Assembly: GCA_937892215.1 (NCBI GenBank)
Contig: CALAVE010000025.1
Span: 1-64,000 of the forward strand
DNA: 64,000 nucleotides
Direction: 5' to 3'
From: an uncultured Porphyromonadaceae bacterium
GTDB lineage: Bacteria; Bacteroidota; Bacteroidia; Bacteroidales; Muribaculaceae
This document shows, piece after piece, positions 17,933 to 25,683 of the stretch. Made by a program: the position numbers and the translations under genes. Position 1 is the stretch's first letter. Each line of letters starts with the position of its first letter. The notes under the pieces were generated by a model, which did not search any database, was not told where the DNA came from, and saw nothing but the letters and a program-made list of their open reading frames with translations.

Positions 17933-17966
17933 GAATTAAGAGATAAAAAAAGAATTAAGAATAGAG

Positions 17967-19502
17967 ATGATATCATTATTAGTTAGCCTTGTGGCCCTGG
18001 TTTTGGGTTACATGTTATACGGTGTGGTGGTGGAGCGGATAGCGCGCCCCACCGATGCTGTGACTCCGGCAGTGCGGCTTGCCGATGGAGTGGATTATGT
18101 GGCGATGCCCACGTGGCGCGTGTTCATGATACAGTTCCTGAATATAGCGGGAACCGGTCCCATATTCGGTGCGATAATGGGAATATGGTTCGGTCCTGCG
18201 GCTTACCTGTGGATAGTGCTGGGCTGTATCTTCGCCGGAGCGGTTCACGACTTTTTCTGCGGGATCCTGTCGATGCGTCACGACGGGGCCGGTCTGCCGG
18301 TGATTGTGGGCAATTATCTGGGCAAGAACGTGCAGCGACTAATGCTTGCTTTCTCGTTGTTGCTTCTGCTGATAGTGGGAGTGGTATTCGTGTACTCACC
18401 GGCCATAATCCTGGGCGGTATGTGGGGCGACAAACTGACGTGGGTTATGGTGATCTTCATTTATTACATAATTGCCACACTTCTTCCGATAGACAAACTG
18501 ATAGGCAAGGTGTATCCGCTGTTTGCCGTGTCGCTGCTGTTCATGGCGCTGGCGCTGATGGTGGTGCTGGTGGTGAAGATGCCGGCATTGCCCGAGGTGT
18601 GGCACATGGGCGGCATGGAGCAGTGGCTCAGTGCAAACGGAGGTGAGAACTACCAGATGCTGGGAGTGGGCGCGTTCGTGCAAAAGAATCCGTTGTTCCC
18701 GTGCCTGTTTATCACCATTGCGTGCGGAGCCATCAGCGGCTTCCACGCAACGCAGAGCCCGCTGATGGCGCGTTGCCTGATGAGCGAGCGTCAGGCTCGC
18801 CCCATCTTCTACGGCGCTATGATCACCGAGGGCGTGGTGGCACTGATTTGGGCCGCCGTTTCATCGTATTTCTTCTACTATGGTGGCTGGCGCGAGGTGG
18901 TGTCGCCCGAAACGGTGGACGCGTTCGTTTCTCAGTTCGGTACCGGTGAGGGAAAGACATTGATACAATATTTCAGTGCCCCCGACGTAGTGAAACTGGT
19001 TAGCACCGGCTGGCTGGGTGTGGTCGGAGGGCTGCTGGCCATACTGGGTGTGGTGGCTGCTCCAATAACGAGTGGAGACACAGCGTTCAGGAGCGCGCGA
19101 CTGATAATAGCCGATTTTCTTCACCTGAATCAGAAAGACAAGCGAAATCGCCTGTTTGTTGCGGTTCCGATGTTTGCGGCGGCCTTTCTGTTACTGCTGT
19201 GGCAGGTGAATAACCCTGACGGCTTCAACGCGCTGTGGCAGTATTTCGGGTGGAGCAACCAGTCGATAACCGTGTTCACGTTGTGGGCAATGACGGTGTA
19301 TCTGGTGCGTAACAAGCGAAACTATCTTGTAACGCTGGTACCGGCCGTATTTATGACGGTGGTGTGCAGTGTGGCCTTCGTGGTGTCGCCGCTTATGCTG
19401 GGTCTGAACGAGGGCCTTATTCCCTGGGTGAGCGCGGGTGTCGCTATGGTTGCGCTGACGTGGTTCTGTGTGTGGATGCGTCGCTCCAGTACAAAAGCGT
19501 AA
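17967..19502 (+). CDS. cstA: CstA family transporter (peptide/pyruvate)
   Basis: The 511-residue polytopic protein shows CstA family blocks: an N-terminal GYMLYG, then FLNIAGTGPIFGAIMGIWFG, GAVHDFFCGILSMRH and GFHATQSPLMARC. It has over a dozen hydrophobic stretches. It is shorter than E. coli CstA (701 residues), as is normal for the Bacteroidota form. Family members import peptides or pyruvate. It sits 34 bases after susA, so it may be co-transcribed with the glucan genes and could recover overflow products. The leader contains two AAGAATTAAG copies. Confidence 0.9.
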   Translation: MISLLVSLVALVLGYMLYGVVVERIARPTDAVTPAVRLADGVDYVAMPTWRVFMIQFLNIAGTGPIFGAIMGIWFGPAAYLWIVLGCIFAGAVHDFFCGILSMRHDGAGLPVIVGNYLGKNVQRLMLAFSLLLLLIVGVVFVYSPAIILGGMWGDKLTWVMVIFIYYIIATLLPIDKLIGKVYPLFAVSLLFMALALMVVLVVKMPALPEVWHMGGMEQWLSANGGENYQMLGVGAFVQKNPLFPCLFITIACGAISGFHATQSPLMARCLMSERQARPIFYGAMITEGVVALIWAAVSSYFFYYGGWREVVSPETVDAFVSQFGTGEGKTLIQYFSAPDVVKLVSTGWLGVVGGLLAILGVVAAPITSGDTAFRSARLIIADFLHLNQKDKRNRLFVAVPMFAAAFLLLLWQVNNPDGFNALWQYFGWSNQSITVFTLWAMTVYLVRNKRNYLVTLVPAVFMTVVCSVAFVVSPLMLGLNEGLIPWVSAGVAMVALTWFCVWMRRSSTKA

Positions 19503-19515
19503 GAAAGTGATAGAT

Positions 19516-19529
19516 GCATCGCCAGATGC
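19516..19529 (+). repeat. Small hairpin GCATC-gcca-GATGC
   Basis: A perfect 5-base stem with a 4-base loop lies between cstA and the remnant transposase. Subterminal hairpins of this kind flank IS200/RAYT elements. It could also be a weak cstA terminator, but no U-run follows. Confidence 0.35.
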
Positions 19530-19556
19530 GCGTTGTGAGAGAATTGGTGTGATAAG

Positions 19557-19997
19557 TCAGGTGAGTAGTTGCTCGCTCCACATTATGCCGTTACGCTCAG
19601 TTACTCGCTTATACTCTCTTCAAAAGAGCTGTGTTGATGGTGCTCGCGCTGGCCCTTAATATACTCGATTACAATCTTTATGTGACGGCGAAACTGAAAA
19701 AGCACCATATTCTTTTCCCCACCCTACGAACTGTGGAAAGAAGCCGCTCTGTTTCGCCCGGTCGCTGCTTGAGCGCTTAATGTCCCACATCAGGAGGAAC
19801 AGTGTTACCGTTGGGGCCAGGTCAATAAGCATGTGGATGTGGTTTTGAATGCCTCCTATGCGGTAGAGAACGCAGTTGTTACGCTTTACAACGCTCGTGA
19901 TGAATCGGTACATATCCTCACTGTGTTCGGCTTGGATGGTCATCAATCGGCTTTTGGTGTTGATGATGATATGGTGAAGTGAGACTACTTTAGTCAT
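19557..19997 (-). pseudogene. Frameshifted IS200-like/RAYT transposase (Y1 HUH family)
   Basis: The intact frame (19656-19997) encodes the N-terminal part of a single-strand transposase: a KVVSLHHIIINTKSR start and the HUH motif QNHIHMLID. The frame then breaks after SVSPSHKD near 19672. Shifting frame there restores VIEYIKGQREHHQHSSFEE, which holds the catalytic Tyr context, and a second shift near 19607 restores YKRVTERNGIMWSEQLLT and a stop at 19557. Restoring both shifts gives about 146 residues, a normal length. Two frameshifts make it inactive. REP-like hairpins lie on both sides. Confidence 0.8.
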
Positions 19998-20105
19998 GAC
20001 AATTTGATTTCCGGGTGTAAAGATAGTTTATTTATGGCAAAGTTGCAACCACTACGGCACATCTCCGAAGTGCCGCCATGCGGGGTGCATCTCTGTCACA
20101 CAGCG

Positions 20106-20123
20106 GCAAGTCTTGCGACTTGC
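20106..20123 (+). repeat. REP-like hairpin GCAAGTC-ttgc-GACTTGC
   Basis: A perfect 7-base stem with a 4-base loop lies about 110 bases upstream of the transposase remnant's start. The distance and form suit a REP-type palindrome mobilised by a RAYT. The 320 bases between the remnant and the sRNA terminator hold only this hairpin and the direct repeat at 20148. Confidence 0.45.
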
Positions 20124-20147
20124 GCTCCAAGGTTAATTCCTGTTGTT

Positions 20148-20193
20148 TCGCAAGTTTGATCCAAGAGGGCTCGCAAGTTTGATTCCGGAGGGC
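20148..20193 (+). repeat. Two tandem 23-base repeats
   Basis: Units 20148-20170 and 20171-20193 both begin TCGCAAGTTTGAT and end GAGGGC, differing at three or four central bases. A partial third unit (TCGCGGG) follows. They are not spaced like CRISPR repeats and are probably part of the REP-like debris around the transposase. Confidence 0.55.
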
Positions 20194-20314
20194 TCGCGGG
20201 TGTGGCTTCTGTGGGATGCAGGTGTGGTTTCGGTGTTGTGAGCGGCACTGTGTGATGGTGGATGTGGGGTGGATTGGAATAGATTGAAATGAAATGGCGG
20301 GGCATAAGTGCGCC

Positions 20315-20352
20315 GATAAAACCAAAATAAGGTCGTTTCCCAACGACCTTAT
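20315..20352 (-). terminator. Rho-independent terminator of the candidate small RNA
   Basis: ATAAGGTCGTT (20327-20337) pairs perfectly over 11 bases with AACGACCTTAT (20342-20352) around a 4-base loop. Read on the minus strand, the stem is followed by TTTGGTTTTATC. On the plus strand no U-run follows, so the signal is directional. Confidence 0.75.
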
Positions 20353-20598
20353 CCTGCTAAATACACAATTATCTATAAAACAACTATTTTGATACTAATG
20401 TGATTATGTAAATCTTTTTATTCTTGAATAATCAAAATTTACAACTGACCATAAGAATGGGAGCGGATAAATATCAGCTGAAAGTAGCATGGGAATTAAG
20501 TTTTCTAAAGTGGAAACTTCATTGAGAAAAAATGTCTCCCTACAATAATCTGAAAATCTTAATCTTATCCAGAACTCTCAATCCTTAGTCTTAAATTC
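20318..20598 (-). ncRNA. Candidate intergenic small RNA, about 280 nt
   Basis: A complete minus-strand transcription unit occupies otherwise geneless DNA, with a consensus promoter at 20603-20633 and a strong directional terminator at 20315-20352. The interior is A/T-rich and full of stops. The longest start-to-stop frame I find is 28 codons (20404-20490), with no supporting features. I do not recognise tmRNA, RNase P, SRP RNA or a clear 6S fold. An internal stem AAGTTTCC...GAAAACTT is visible. It may be a regulatory RNA, or a leader left by a deleted gene. Exact ends are estimated from the signals. Confidence 0.5.
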
Positions 20599-20602
20599 AT
20601 TG

Positions 20603-20633
20603 CAAAACTAATCAATTTTATTGAAAATCCAAA
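20603..20633 (-). promoter_or_regulatory. Consensus promoter of the candidate small RNA
   Basis: On the minus strand TTTG (20630-20633), exactly 19 bases and TAGTTTTG (20603-20610) match the Bacteroidota vegetative promoter at every defined position. Transcription should start near 20598. Confidence 0.7.
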
Positions 20634-20772
20634 ATTTTTCAGCCGTTTTTTTTATTTTTTTGCGGCGGAGACGCTAAAGAGTGAAATGGGCGATTCGGGC
20701 TGAATGGCTGAGAGAGGTAGCGGCGGTACGTTTGCAGTTAGATTTGTGATGGAAAATAGTGGAAAATGGGTA

Positions 20773-20803
20773 TTGACACAAGGGAAGAAAAAGGTTAATT
20801 TTG
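20773..20803 (+). promoter_or_regulatory. Promoter of feoAB
   Basis: TTG (20773-20775), a 20-base spacer and TAATTTTG (20796-20803) fit the consensus, giving a leader of about 35 bases. No obvious Fur box overlaps it. The preceding stretch (20634-20772) holds only an isolated TACGTTTG at 20727-20734. Confidence 0.7.
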
Positions 20804-20842
20804 CGGGTTAATAAGAAATAGAGGATTAAAAACAGGTCGGAA

Positions 20843-23371
20843 ATGCGATTGTCGGAGTTGAAAACAGGCGAAAAGGGCGTGATAGTCAAGGTGACGGGTC
20901 ACGGCAGTTTTCGTAAGCGAATAGTGGAGATGGGGTTTATCAAGGGCACTGAGGTGGAAGTGTTGCTCAATGCGCCGCTTAGAGATCCGGTGAAATATCG
21001 TCTGCTGGGCTATGAAGTGTCGTTGCGCCACGATGAGGCAAGGATGATAGAGGTGGTGAGCGCCGAAGAAGCCGTGGAGGATGGACAGACCGCAGGAGAG
21101 GTTCTGCGAGGCTCGATAGAGCATGTGGACATAAACCGCGACGCACTGCACGAGGCGGCACGACGGAAGCGCCGTGTGATAAACGTGGCGCTTGTGGGCA
21201 ACCCCAACTGCGGCAAGACATCGTTATTCAACTTTGCCAGCGGAGCGCACGCACGCGTGGGTAACTACAGCGGAGTCACTGTGGATGCCACGGAGGCGAA
21301 GGCCGAGTTTGAAGGCTATGAGTTTCACCTGGTGGATTTGCCGGGGACGTATTCGTTGTCGGCCTATAGCCCCGAAGAACTGTTTGTCCGCAAGCAGATA
21401 ATAGAGAACACGCCCGATGTGGTGATAAACGTGATAGACGCGTCTAATCTGGAGCGGAACCTGTACTTGACCACTCAACTGATAGACATGAACATGCGCA
21501 TGGTGTGCGCGCTGAATATGTGGGACGAGGTGGAGCGCCGTGGCGACCGTCTGGACGTGGACGTTCTGAGCGAACTCTTCGGCGTGCCTATGGTTCAGAC
21601 CTCGTTCAAGAGCGGCATGGGAGTGGAACTGCTGTTCCATGTGATAATCAACATGTATGAGGGAGCCGACTATGTGGATGAGAACGGCAAAATAAACGCC
21701 GAAGTGGCGCGAGAGATACGGGAATGGCACGAGAACTATGCCAAGGACATGCCGACGGACCATCAGGAAGACTTTGCCGTGGGCGAGAAGCCGCGCAAGA
21801 ACTATTTCCGCCACATTCACATCAACCATGGTGAGCGCGTGGAGCGCGGAATAGACATGGTGAAGAACACCATCCAGAAGAGCGATTCGCTGCGTTACAA
21901 GTATTCCACCCGTTACTTAGCCATAAAACTGCTGGAGAATGACGCTGAGGCGGGCAAGATAGCGGAGCGGTTGCCTAATGCGGTCGAGGTGAAATCGGCC
22001 GTGAGCCGCGCGTCGCGTCAGATAGAGGCTGACGTGCACGAGGACAGCGAGACGGCGATAATGAACGCCAAGTACGGATTTATCCACGGCGCGCTTCAGG
22101 AGGCCGGATATGAGCCGGGCGATGCCGACAATGCCTACAGGGTGACTCATGCCGTTGACAGGCTGCTTTCTAGCAAATATCTGGGATTCCCCATATTTTT
22201 CCTGATACTGTTCGTGATGTTTGAGGTCACGTTTGTGCTGGGTCAGTACCCCATGGACTGGATTGACGCCGGCGTGGCGTGGCTGGGCGAGTGGGTGAGC
22301 GGCGTTATGCCCGACGGTCCGCTGAAGGCGATGCTCGTTGACGGTGTGATAGGTGGAGTGGGCAGCGTGATAGTGTTCTTGCCGCAGATACTGATACTCT
22401 ATTTCTTCATATCACTTATGGAGGACAGCGGCTACATGGCTCGCGCGGCGTTCATCATGGACAAACTGATGCACAAGATGGGTCTGCACGGCAAGTCGTT
22501 CATTCCGCTGATAATGGGCTTCGGTTGCAATGTGCCGGCGGTGATGGCCACGCGCACGATAGAGAGCCGGCGCAGCAGGTTGATAACGATGATGATATTG
22601 CCGTTTATGAGTTGCTCGGCTCGGTTGCCCATATACATAATGATAACCGGCACGTTCTTTGCGCTGAAGTGGCGTAGCCTGACCATGATTTCGCTATATG
22701 CGGTGGGAATCATTGTGGCCGTGATAGTGAGCCGAGTGCTGAGCAAGGCGGTGATAAAGGGCGAAGACACTCCGTTTGTGATGGAACTGCCGCCGTACCG
22801 CATGCCCACCGGAAAGGCGATAGCGCGTCACACGTGGGAAAAAGGTAAGGAATACCTCAAGAAGATGGGAGGCATAATTCTGGTTGCCAGCATAATAGTG
22901 TGGGCTCTGGGTTACTTCCCTCATAATGAGCAACTCACCACTCAGCAGCAACAGGAGCAGAGTTACATAGGCCGCATAGGCAAGGCCATTGAGCCGGTGT
23001 TCACACCTCAGGGTTTCAACTGGAAACTGGATGTGAGTCTGATAGCCGGAGTAGGGGCGAAGGAAATCGTGGCCTCGACAATGGGTGTGATATATACGGA
23101 TGACGACAGTTTTGCCGATGATGACAGTTATAGCGACGACGGCGAGAAATACACCCGACTGCGCAGCCGAATGCTGGCCGACGGAGTGACGCCGCTCGCG
23201 GCATACTGCTACCTGCTGTTTATCCTGCTCTACTTCCCGTGCATAGCCACCATAGTAGCCATCAAGAACGAGACAGGCTCGTGGAAGTGGGGACTTGCAG
23301 CGGCTCTATATACCACGGCGGTGGCCTGGGTAGTGAGTGCGGTGGTGTATCAAGTGGGTATGCTGTTCTGA
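20843..23371 (+). CDS. feoB: Ferrous iron transporter, FeoA-FeoB fusion
   Basis: The 842-residue protein joins an SH3-like FeoA domain (about 1-75: RLSELKTGEKGVIVKV, MGFIKGTEVEV) to FeoB, which imports Fe2+ across the inner membrane. The G-protein domain has G1 at 119-126 (GNPNCGKT), G3 at 165-168 (DLPG) and G4 at 225-228 (NMWD). Gate and core segments follow from about residue 450, including GFGCNVPAVMATR and SCSARLPIYIMI. An acidic insert near residue 752 (DDDSFADDDSYSDDGE) before the last helices is unusual. The fused form is common in Bacteroidota and supports growth in anoxic, iron-limited settings. It has its own promoter. Confidence 0.95.
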   Translation: MRLSELKTGEKGVIVKVTGHGSFRKRIVEMGFIKGTEVEVLLNAPLRDPVKYRLLGYEVSLRHDEARMIEVVSAEEAVEDGQTAGEVLRGSIEHVDINRDALHEAARRKRRVINVALVGNPNCGKTSLFNFASGAHARVGNYSGVTVDATEAKAEFEGYEFHLVDLPGTYSLSAYSPEELFVRKQIIENTPDVVINVIDASNLERNLYLTTQLIDMNMRMVCALNMWDEVERRGDRLDVDVLSELFGVPMVQTSFKSGMGVELLFHVIINMYEGADYVDENGKINAEVAREIREWHENYAKDMPTDHQEDFAVGEKPRKNYFRHIHINHGERVERGIDMVKNTIQKSDSLRYKYSTRYLAIKLLENDAEAGKIAERLPNAVEVKSAVSRASRQIEADVHEDSETAIMNAKYGFIHGALQEAGYEPGDADNAYRVTHAVDRLLSSKYLGFPIFFLILFVMFEVTFVLGQYPMDWIDAGVAWLGEWVSGVMPDGPLKAMLVDGVIGGVGSVIVFLPQILILYFFISLMEDSGYMARAAFIMDKLMHKMGLHGKSFIPLIMGFGCNVPAVMATRTIESRRSRLITMMILPFMSCSARLPIYIMITGTFFALKWRSLTMISLYAVGIIVAVIVSRVLSKAVIKGEDTPFVMELPPYRMPTGKAIARHTWEKGKEYLKKMGGIILVASIIVWALGYFPHNEQLTTQQQQEQSYIGRIGKAIEPVFTPQGFNWKLDVSLIAGVGAKEIVASTMGVIYTDDDSFADDDSYSDDGEKYTRLRSRMLADGVTPLAAYCYLLFILLYFPCIATIVAIKNETGSWKWGLAAALYTTAVAWVVSAVVYQVGMLF

Positions 23372-23414
23372 GGAAACCGAATCACATCATTACAAGGCAA
23401 AGAGGCAAGATATT

Positions 23415-23444
23415 TTGTAATATTTTGCAAAATTCGTATATTTG
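23415..23444 (+). promoter_or_regulatory. Promoter of the ribokinase operon
   Basis: TTG (23415-23417), a 19-base spacer and TATATTTG (23437-23444) match the consensus, 29 bases before the start codon. Confidence 0.7.
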
Positions 23445-23472
23445 TCATTGAAGAATTAAGAAATAGGGAATT

Positions 23473-24384
23473 ATGAAGACGAAAACAAAAATTGTTGTAA
23501 TAGGAAGTTGCAATACCGACATGGTGGTTAAAGTGGAGCATCTGCCACTGCCCGGAGAGACTATTATAGGTCAGGATTTTATAACGAATCAGGGCGGAAA
23601 GGGCGCCAATCAGGCTGTGGCGGTAAGTCGCATGGGAGGTGACGTGAGTTTTGTGGCTCGAGTGGGCAACGACGGCTTCGGAAAGCAAGCGCTGAAACTG
23701 CTTGGCGAAGAGGGAATAGATACGACTCACGTGCTGACTACGGAAGGAGTGCCCACCGGCATCGCAATGATACCTGTGGATGCGCGCGGTGAAAACAGTA
23801 TAATTGTGGTGAGCGGAGCCAATGCCATGTTAAGTGAGGAAGACATAGAGGTAGCCAGACCACTGATTTCCGATGCAAGTATAGTGCTGATGCAACTGGA
23901 GACTCCCATTCCCACTCTGATTAAGGCGGCGCAGTTAGCTCATGAATCGGGAGCAAAGGTGCTGCTTAATCCGGCTCCATTCCCCAAGGAGCCTCTGCCC
24001 GGCGACCTGCTGAAGAACGTGGATTTGATTACGCCCAACGAGACCGAGGCTTCCATGATGAGTGGCGTGGAAGTGAGCGATGAAGAGAGTATTCTTAAAG
24101 CCATCAGGGCCATACAGTCGCTGGGCGTGGGAGATGTGATAATAACGGCCGGTTCGCGAGGCGCTTACACCATTGAAGATGATAAACTGGTGAATGTTCC
24201 GGCGTACAAGGTTAAGGCGGTGGATACGACGGCCGCCGGTGATACGTTCAACGGAGCGTTGTGTGTGGCGCTGAGTGAGGGTCGCGCTATGCCCGAAGCC
24301 ATTCTGATGGCGAACAAGGCAGCGTCGGTGAGCGTGACTCGCCTGGGGGCATGGCGAAGCATTCCTCGCAGGGCCGAGTTGTGA
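23473..24384 (+). CDS. rbsK: Ribokinase (PfkB family)
   Basis: The 303-residue protein phosphorylates ribose at O5 to feed the pentose phosphate pathway. It has PfkB signature 1 (GGKGANQAVAVSRMGG, about residues 37-52) and signature 2 (DTTAAGDTFNGAL), with catalytic base Asp257. The start VVIGSCNTDMVV is typical of ribokinases and less so of fructokinases. A sugar transporter follows 53 bases downstream, so the two probably form an uptake-and-phosphorylation unit. Another furanose substrate cannot be excluded. Confidence 0.92.
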   Translation: MKTKTKIVVIGSCNTDMVVKVEHLPLPGETIIGQDFITNQGGKGANQAVAVSRMGGDVSFVARVGNDGFGKQALKLLGEEGIDTTHVLTTEGVPTGIAMIPVDARGENSIIVVSGANAMLSEEDIEVARPLISDASIVLMQLETPIPTLIKAAQLAHESGAKVLLNPAPFPKEPLPGDLLKNVDLITPNETEASMMSGVEVSDEESILKAIRAIQSLGVGDVIITAGSRGAYTIEDDKLVNVPAYKVKAVDTTAAGDTFNGALCVALSEGRAMPEAILMANKAASVSVTRLGAWRSIPRRAEL

Positions 24385-24437
24385 ACACAGTCGGAGGAAA
24401 ATAAGTCAATAAAAGTCAAACTAATAAGATTCAAGTA

Positions 24438-25436
24438 ATGTTTATAGTAAACAGTTATGTATTGGCCATCGTGCTTTGCGTGGTAACGATGGTGTGCTGG
24501 GGCTCATGGGGCAACACACAGAAACTGGCGGCCAAGAATTGGCGCTATGAGTTGTTCTACTGGGACTATGTTGTGGGAATCCTGCTCATGTCGCTTCTGA
24601 TAGGATTCACTTTAGGAAGCGTGGGTGACGGAGGCCGAAGTTTCGTAGCCGATTTGCAGCAGGTGTCGGGGACCGCGTTCCTGAGCGCTCTGGCCGGAGG
24701 TGTGATATTCAATGCTTCCAACATACTGCTCTCGGCCAGCGTGTCCCTTGCCGGAATGGCAGTGGCATTCCCTGTGGGAGTGGGCATAGCACTGGTTCTG
24801 GGTGTGATACTGAATTACATGGGGCAACCCAAGGGTGATGCTATGCTGCTTTTTGCCGGTGTGGCTCTGGTGGTAATAGCAATAGTAGTAAACGGAATGG
24901 CGTCCGGCAGGATGCAAAAAGGTGAAAGTTCGGGTAAAAAGGGTGTAACACTGGCGGTGATAGCCGGTGTGCTGATGTCGTTCTTCTATAGGTTTGTGGC
25001 GGCCGCTATGGACCTTGACAACTTTGAAAGTCCGGAAGTTGGCAAGGCCACACCCTATACAGCATTTTTCATCTTCTCGCTGGGTATATTTCTCAGTAAC
25101 TTCCTGTGGGGCACGCTTGCCATGAAGAAACCTTTCCAGGGTGGGCCGGTAAGTTACAAGACCTATTTTGGCGGAAACATGAGAACGCACTTGGTGGGTA
25201 TTCTGGGCGGAATCGTCTGGGGACTGGGAACTGTCCTGAGTTACATAGCCGCAGGAAAAGCCGGTGCTGCCATATCTTATGCGCTGGGGCAGGGCGCGCC
25301 CATGATAGCCGCCTTGTGGGGCGTACTGGTGTGGCATGAGTTCCGTGGAGCCGACAAGAAGACACGCTGGTTGCTGACCGGAATGTTTGTGTTCTTCATA
25401 TCGGGCCTGGCCCTGATAGTGCTGGCAGGCAAATAG
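24438..25436 (+). CDS. GRP/RhaT-type sugar permease, probably for ribose
   Basis: The 332-residue protein has ten hydrophobic segments and the glucose/ribose porter (DMT superfamily) pattern: CWGSWGNTQKLAAKNWRYELFYWDY near the N-terminus, and GQGAPMIAALWGVLVWHEF near the C-terminus. Members are proton symporters for monosaccharides. Adjacent rbsK suggests ribose as the substrate, which is inference. A terminator follows the gene. Confidence 0.85.
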   Translation: MFIVNSYVLAIVLCVVTMVCWGSWGNTQKLAAKNWRYELFYWDYVVGILLMSLLIGFTLGSVGDGGRSFVADLQQVSGTAFLSALAGGVIFNASNILLSASVSLAGMAVAFPVGVGIALVLGVILNYMGQPKGDAMLLFAGVALVVIAIVVNGMASGRMQKGESSGKKGVTLAVIAGVLMSFFYRFVAAAMDLDNFESPEVGKATPYTAFFIFSLGIFLSNFLWGTLAMKKPFQGGPVSYKTYFGGNMRTHLVGILGGIVWGLGTVLSYIAAGKAGAAISYALGQGAPMIAALWGVLVWHEFRGADKKTRWLLTGMFVFFISGLALIVLAGK

Positions 25437-25458
25437 CACCGAGATAACAGAATTATCG

Positions 25459-25486
25459 AATCCGGATGACCGATACCGGACGAAAA
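25459..25486 (+). repeat. Weaker copy of the shared element
   Basis: AATCC, ATGACCGAT and GGA occur in the same order and nearly the same spacing as in 14036-14056. An inverted repeat TCCGG (25461-25465) / CCGGA (25476-25480) surrounds the same GACCG core. Here it lies after a gene and before its terminator, so a start-site role is unlikely for this copy. Confidence 0.3.
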
Positions 25487-25490
25487 AAGT

Positions 25491-25521
25491 GAGAGCCTCG
25501 CAAAAACCGTGTGGGGCTCTC
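25491..25521 (+). terminator. Terminator after the sugar permease
   Basis: GAGAGCC (25491-25497) pairs with GGCTCTC (25515-25521); TTATGTCT follows, a weak U-run. Confidence 0.6.
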
Positions 25522-25578
25522 TTATGTCTGATGCGTTGAAACTGCGCCGGTATGGGGCAGAACGAACTCAGAGGGTCA

Positions 25579-25683
25579 TTAGCCACCCATCACCAGACCG
25601 TATTCGGTGTAATCAATTCTTTGTGTGAATTTTCCCTTTGAGTCATAGTTGTAAGGTTTTTTGCTCGCGGTGCGAGTGGTGAG
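25579..25683 (-). pseudogene. Possible 3' gene remnant downstream of dapF
   Basis: The minus frame ending at 25579 reads KKPYNYDSKGKFTQRIDY followed by TEYGLVMGG and a stop. The YDSKGKFTQ pattern looks like a real protein end (YD-repeat or DUF4595-like). It has no start codon, begins directly after the dapF stop in the same frame, and covers 34 codons. It may be the tail of a deleted gene, or chance. Confidence 0.3.

Noticed and set aside
20148..20193. Direct repeats considered as a CRISPR array
   Set aside because: Only two units, no spacers between them, and no cas genes in the window.
20404..20490. 28-codon frame inside the candidate small RNA
   Set aside because: No Shine-Dalgarno, no hydrophobic or repeated pattern, and a length expected by chance in A/T-rich DNA.
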